Source: Streptomyces spiramyceticus
Lineage (GTDB): Bacteria; Actinomycetota; Actinomycetes; Streptomycetales; Streptomycetaceae
Direction: 5' to 3'
Assembly (NCBI RefSeq): GCF_028807635.1
Contig: NZ_JARBAX010000001.1
Location: 3,612,501-3,676,500, forward strand
Length of the DNA stretch: 64,000 nucleotides
Of this stretch, positions 63,442-64,000 are shown piece after piece. The notes beneath the pieces are model-generated. The model worked only from the letters and a program-made list of their open reading frames with translations, was not told where the DNA came from and did no database searches. The position numbers and the translations under genes are program-made. The number at the start of each line of letters is the position of its first letter. The stretch's first letter is position 1.

Positions 63442-64000
63442 CTACTGCGGCCGCGCCACGTCGTCCGGCAGCCGGACCATCGGGAAGCTCCCCGTCGTCG
63501 TCGGCGCGTGCTCGGGCAGCCACAGCACCGCGATCGCCCCGCCGTCCTTGTGGGCGTTGCGGAAGGTGAGGCGTGCGCCGAGTACGCGCGCCTGGCCGGC
63601 CGCGATCGTCAGGCCCAGGCCGTGGCCGTGCCCCGCCCGGTCGGTGCTGCCCGTACGGAACCGGCTCGGGCCGTCCTTGAGCAGCTCCTCGGGGAAACCG
63701 GGGCCCTGGTCGCGGACCCGCACGACCCGGCCCTCGACCGTGACCTCGAAGGGGGCCTTGCCGTGCTTGGCGGCGTTGCCGAGGAGGTTGCCGAGGATGC
63801 GTTCCAGGCGGCGCGGATCGGTGTTCACCCATGATTCGTGCACCACGTTCACCACCGCGTCCGGGTGCAGCAGCGCGACCCGGCGGCTGACGAACTCGCC
63901 CAGCGCGATCTCCTGGAGCTCGGCCCGCTCCGCCGCACTGTCGAGGCGTGCCACCTCCAGGACGTCCTCGACGAGCGTCCGCATCGCCTGAGCCCGGTCC
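63442..64000 (-). CDS. Sensor histidine kinase, 3' part only
   Basis: The window holds only the C-terminal part (about 185 residues). The end of the HisKA helix (MRTLVEDVLEVARLD) precedes a HATPase domain with N-box RILGNLLGNAAKHG, G1-type RVRDQGPGFP and G2-type GHGHGLGLTIAAG. The gene runs past the right edge on the minus strand and its sensor part is not visible. Confidence 0.85.
   Translation of the reverse strand, partial: DRAQAMRTLVEDVLEVARLDSAAERAELQEIALGEFVSRRVALLHPDAVVNVVHESWVNTDPRRLERILGNLLGNAAKHGKAPFEVTVEGRVVRVRDQGPGFPEELLKDGPSRFRTGSTDRAGHGHGLGLTIAAGQARVLGARLTFRNAHKDGGAIAVLWLPEHAPTTTGSFPMVRLPDDVARPQ

Overview
The window is a high-GC actinobacterial chromosome segment, almost certainly Streptomyces. 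The evidence is strong G/C bias at third codon positions, GTG and TTG starts, hairpin terminators mostly without U-tracts, a DUF397 / HATPase / DUF5753-XRE developmental trio, Lsr2, ClpC with ClgR-like boxes, a Zur-controlled zinc-free ribosomal-protein cluster, and conserved actinobacterial order such as dacB-DUF2342-tilS-hpt-ftsH-folE and DUF2520-panC-nadB-nadC-coaX. It reads as mostly core chromosome with some accessory genes. No prophage, insertion sequence, CRISPR array, rRNA or tRNA was seen.

Layout. 0.3-3 kb: a DUF2786 protein, an unknown protein and a lipoprotein. 3.1-5.6 kb: a zinc-sparing cluster, with rpmB-rpsN facing rpmG-rpmE2-cobW-rpsR across a Zur-like operator. 5.6-7.6 kb: a whiJ-like trio with a shared 25-bp element in front of two promoters. 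7.7-12.4 kb: aldehyde dehydrogenase, DinB protein, and a PadR regulator with a drug-exporter ABC pair that share TTGACTA-type palindromes. 12.7-16.3 kb: a broken YbjQ gene, DedA, a ThrE exporter and pyrophosphatase. 16.3-23.7 kb: PBP4, DUF2342 metalloprotease, tilS, hpt, ftsH and folE. 23.8-26.8 kb, opposite strand: folP, an NTF2-fold gene, folB, folK and DUF3180, which with folE cover most of folate synthesis. 26.8-31.4 kb: a MarR/oxidoreductase divergon, an MprF-like membrane protein and an esterase-like hydrolase. 31.4-35.2 kb: an osmoprotectant (OpuC-type) transporter with its ATPase divergent from its other subunits. 35.3-38.4 kb: a coiled-coil membrane protein and a NarL-type two-component system.

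38.4-41.1 kb: a MidA/NDUFAF7-family methyltransferase, carrying an expanded repeat insertion, directly upstream of an orphan NuoD. This pairing mirrors the mitochondrial enzyme and its substrate. 41.1-42.4 kb: DUF899 and a decayed ArsR gene. 42.6-48.1 kb: a tightly coupled NAD/CoA cofactor operon. 48.3-51.3 kb: small proteins, a BlaI-type regulator, a GNAT enzyme, Lsr2 with a hairpin over its ribosome binding site, and an SCO3374-family protein. 51.8-56 kb: ClpC and a second PBP4. 56.1-59.4 kb: a lone 1077-residue NACHT STAND NTPase with LRR-like C-terminus, the best candidate here for an immune-type system. 59.8-64 kb: an M23 peptidase, a TetR/MFS drug-efflux divergon, a VOC protein and the 3' part of a histidine kinase cut by the window edge.

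The most notable points are the MidA-NuoD pairing, the NACHT NTPase, the duplicated element of the whiJ-like locus, the Zur cluster with a CobW protein that lacks a P-loop, the stem-loops over the lsr2 and ftsH start regions, and two decaying genes.
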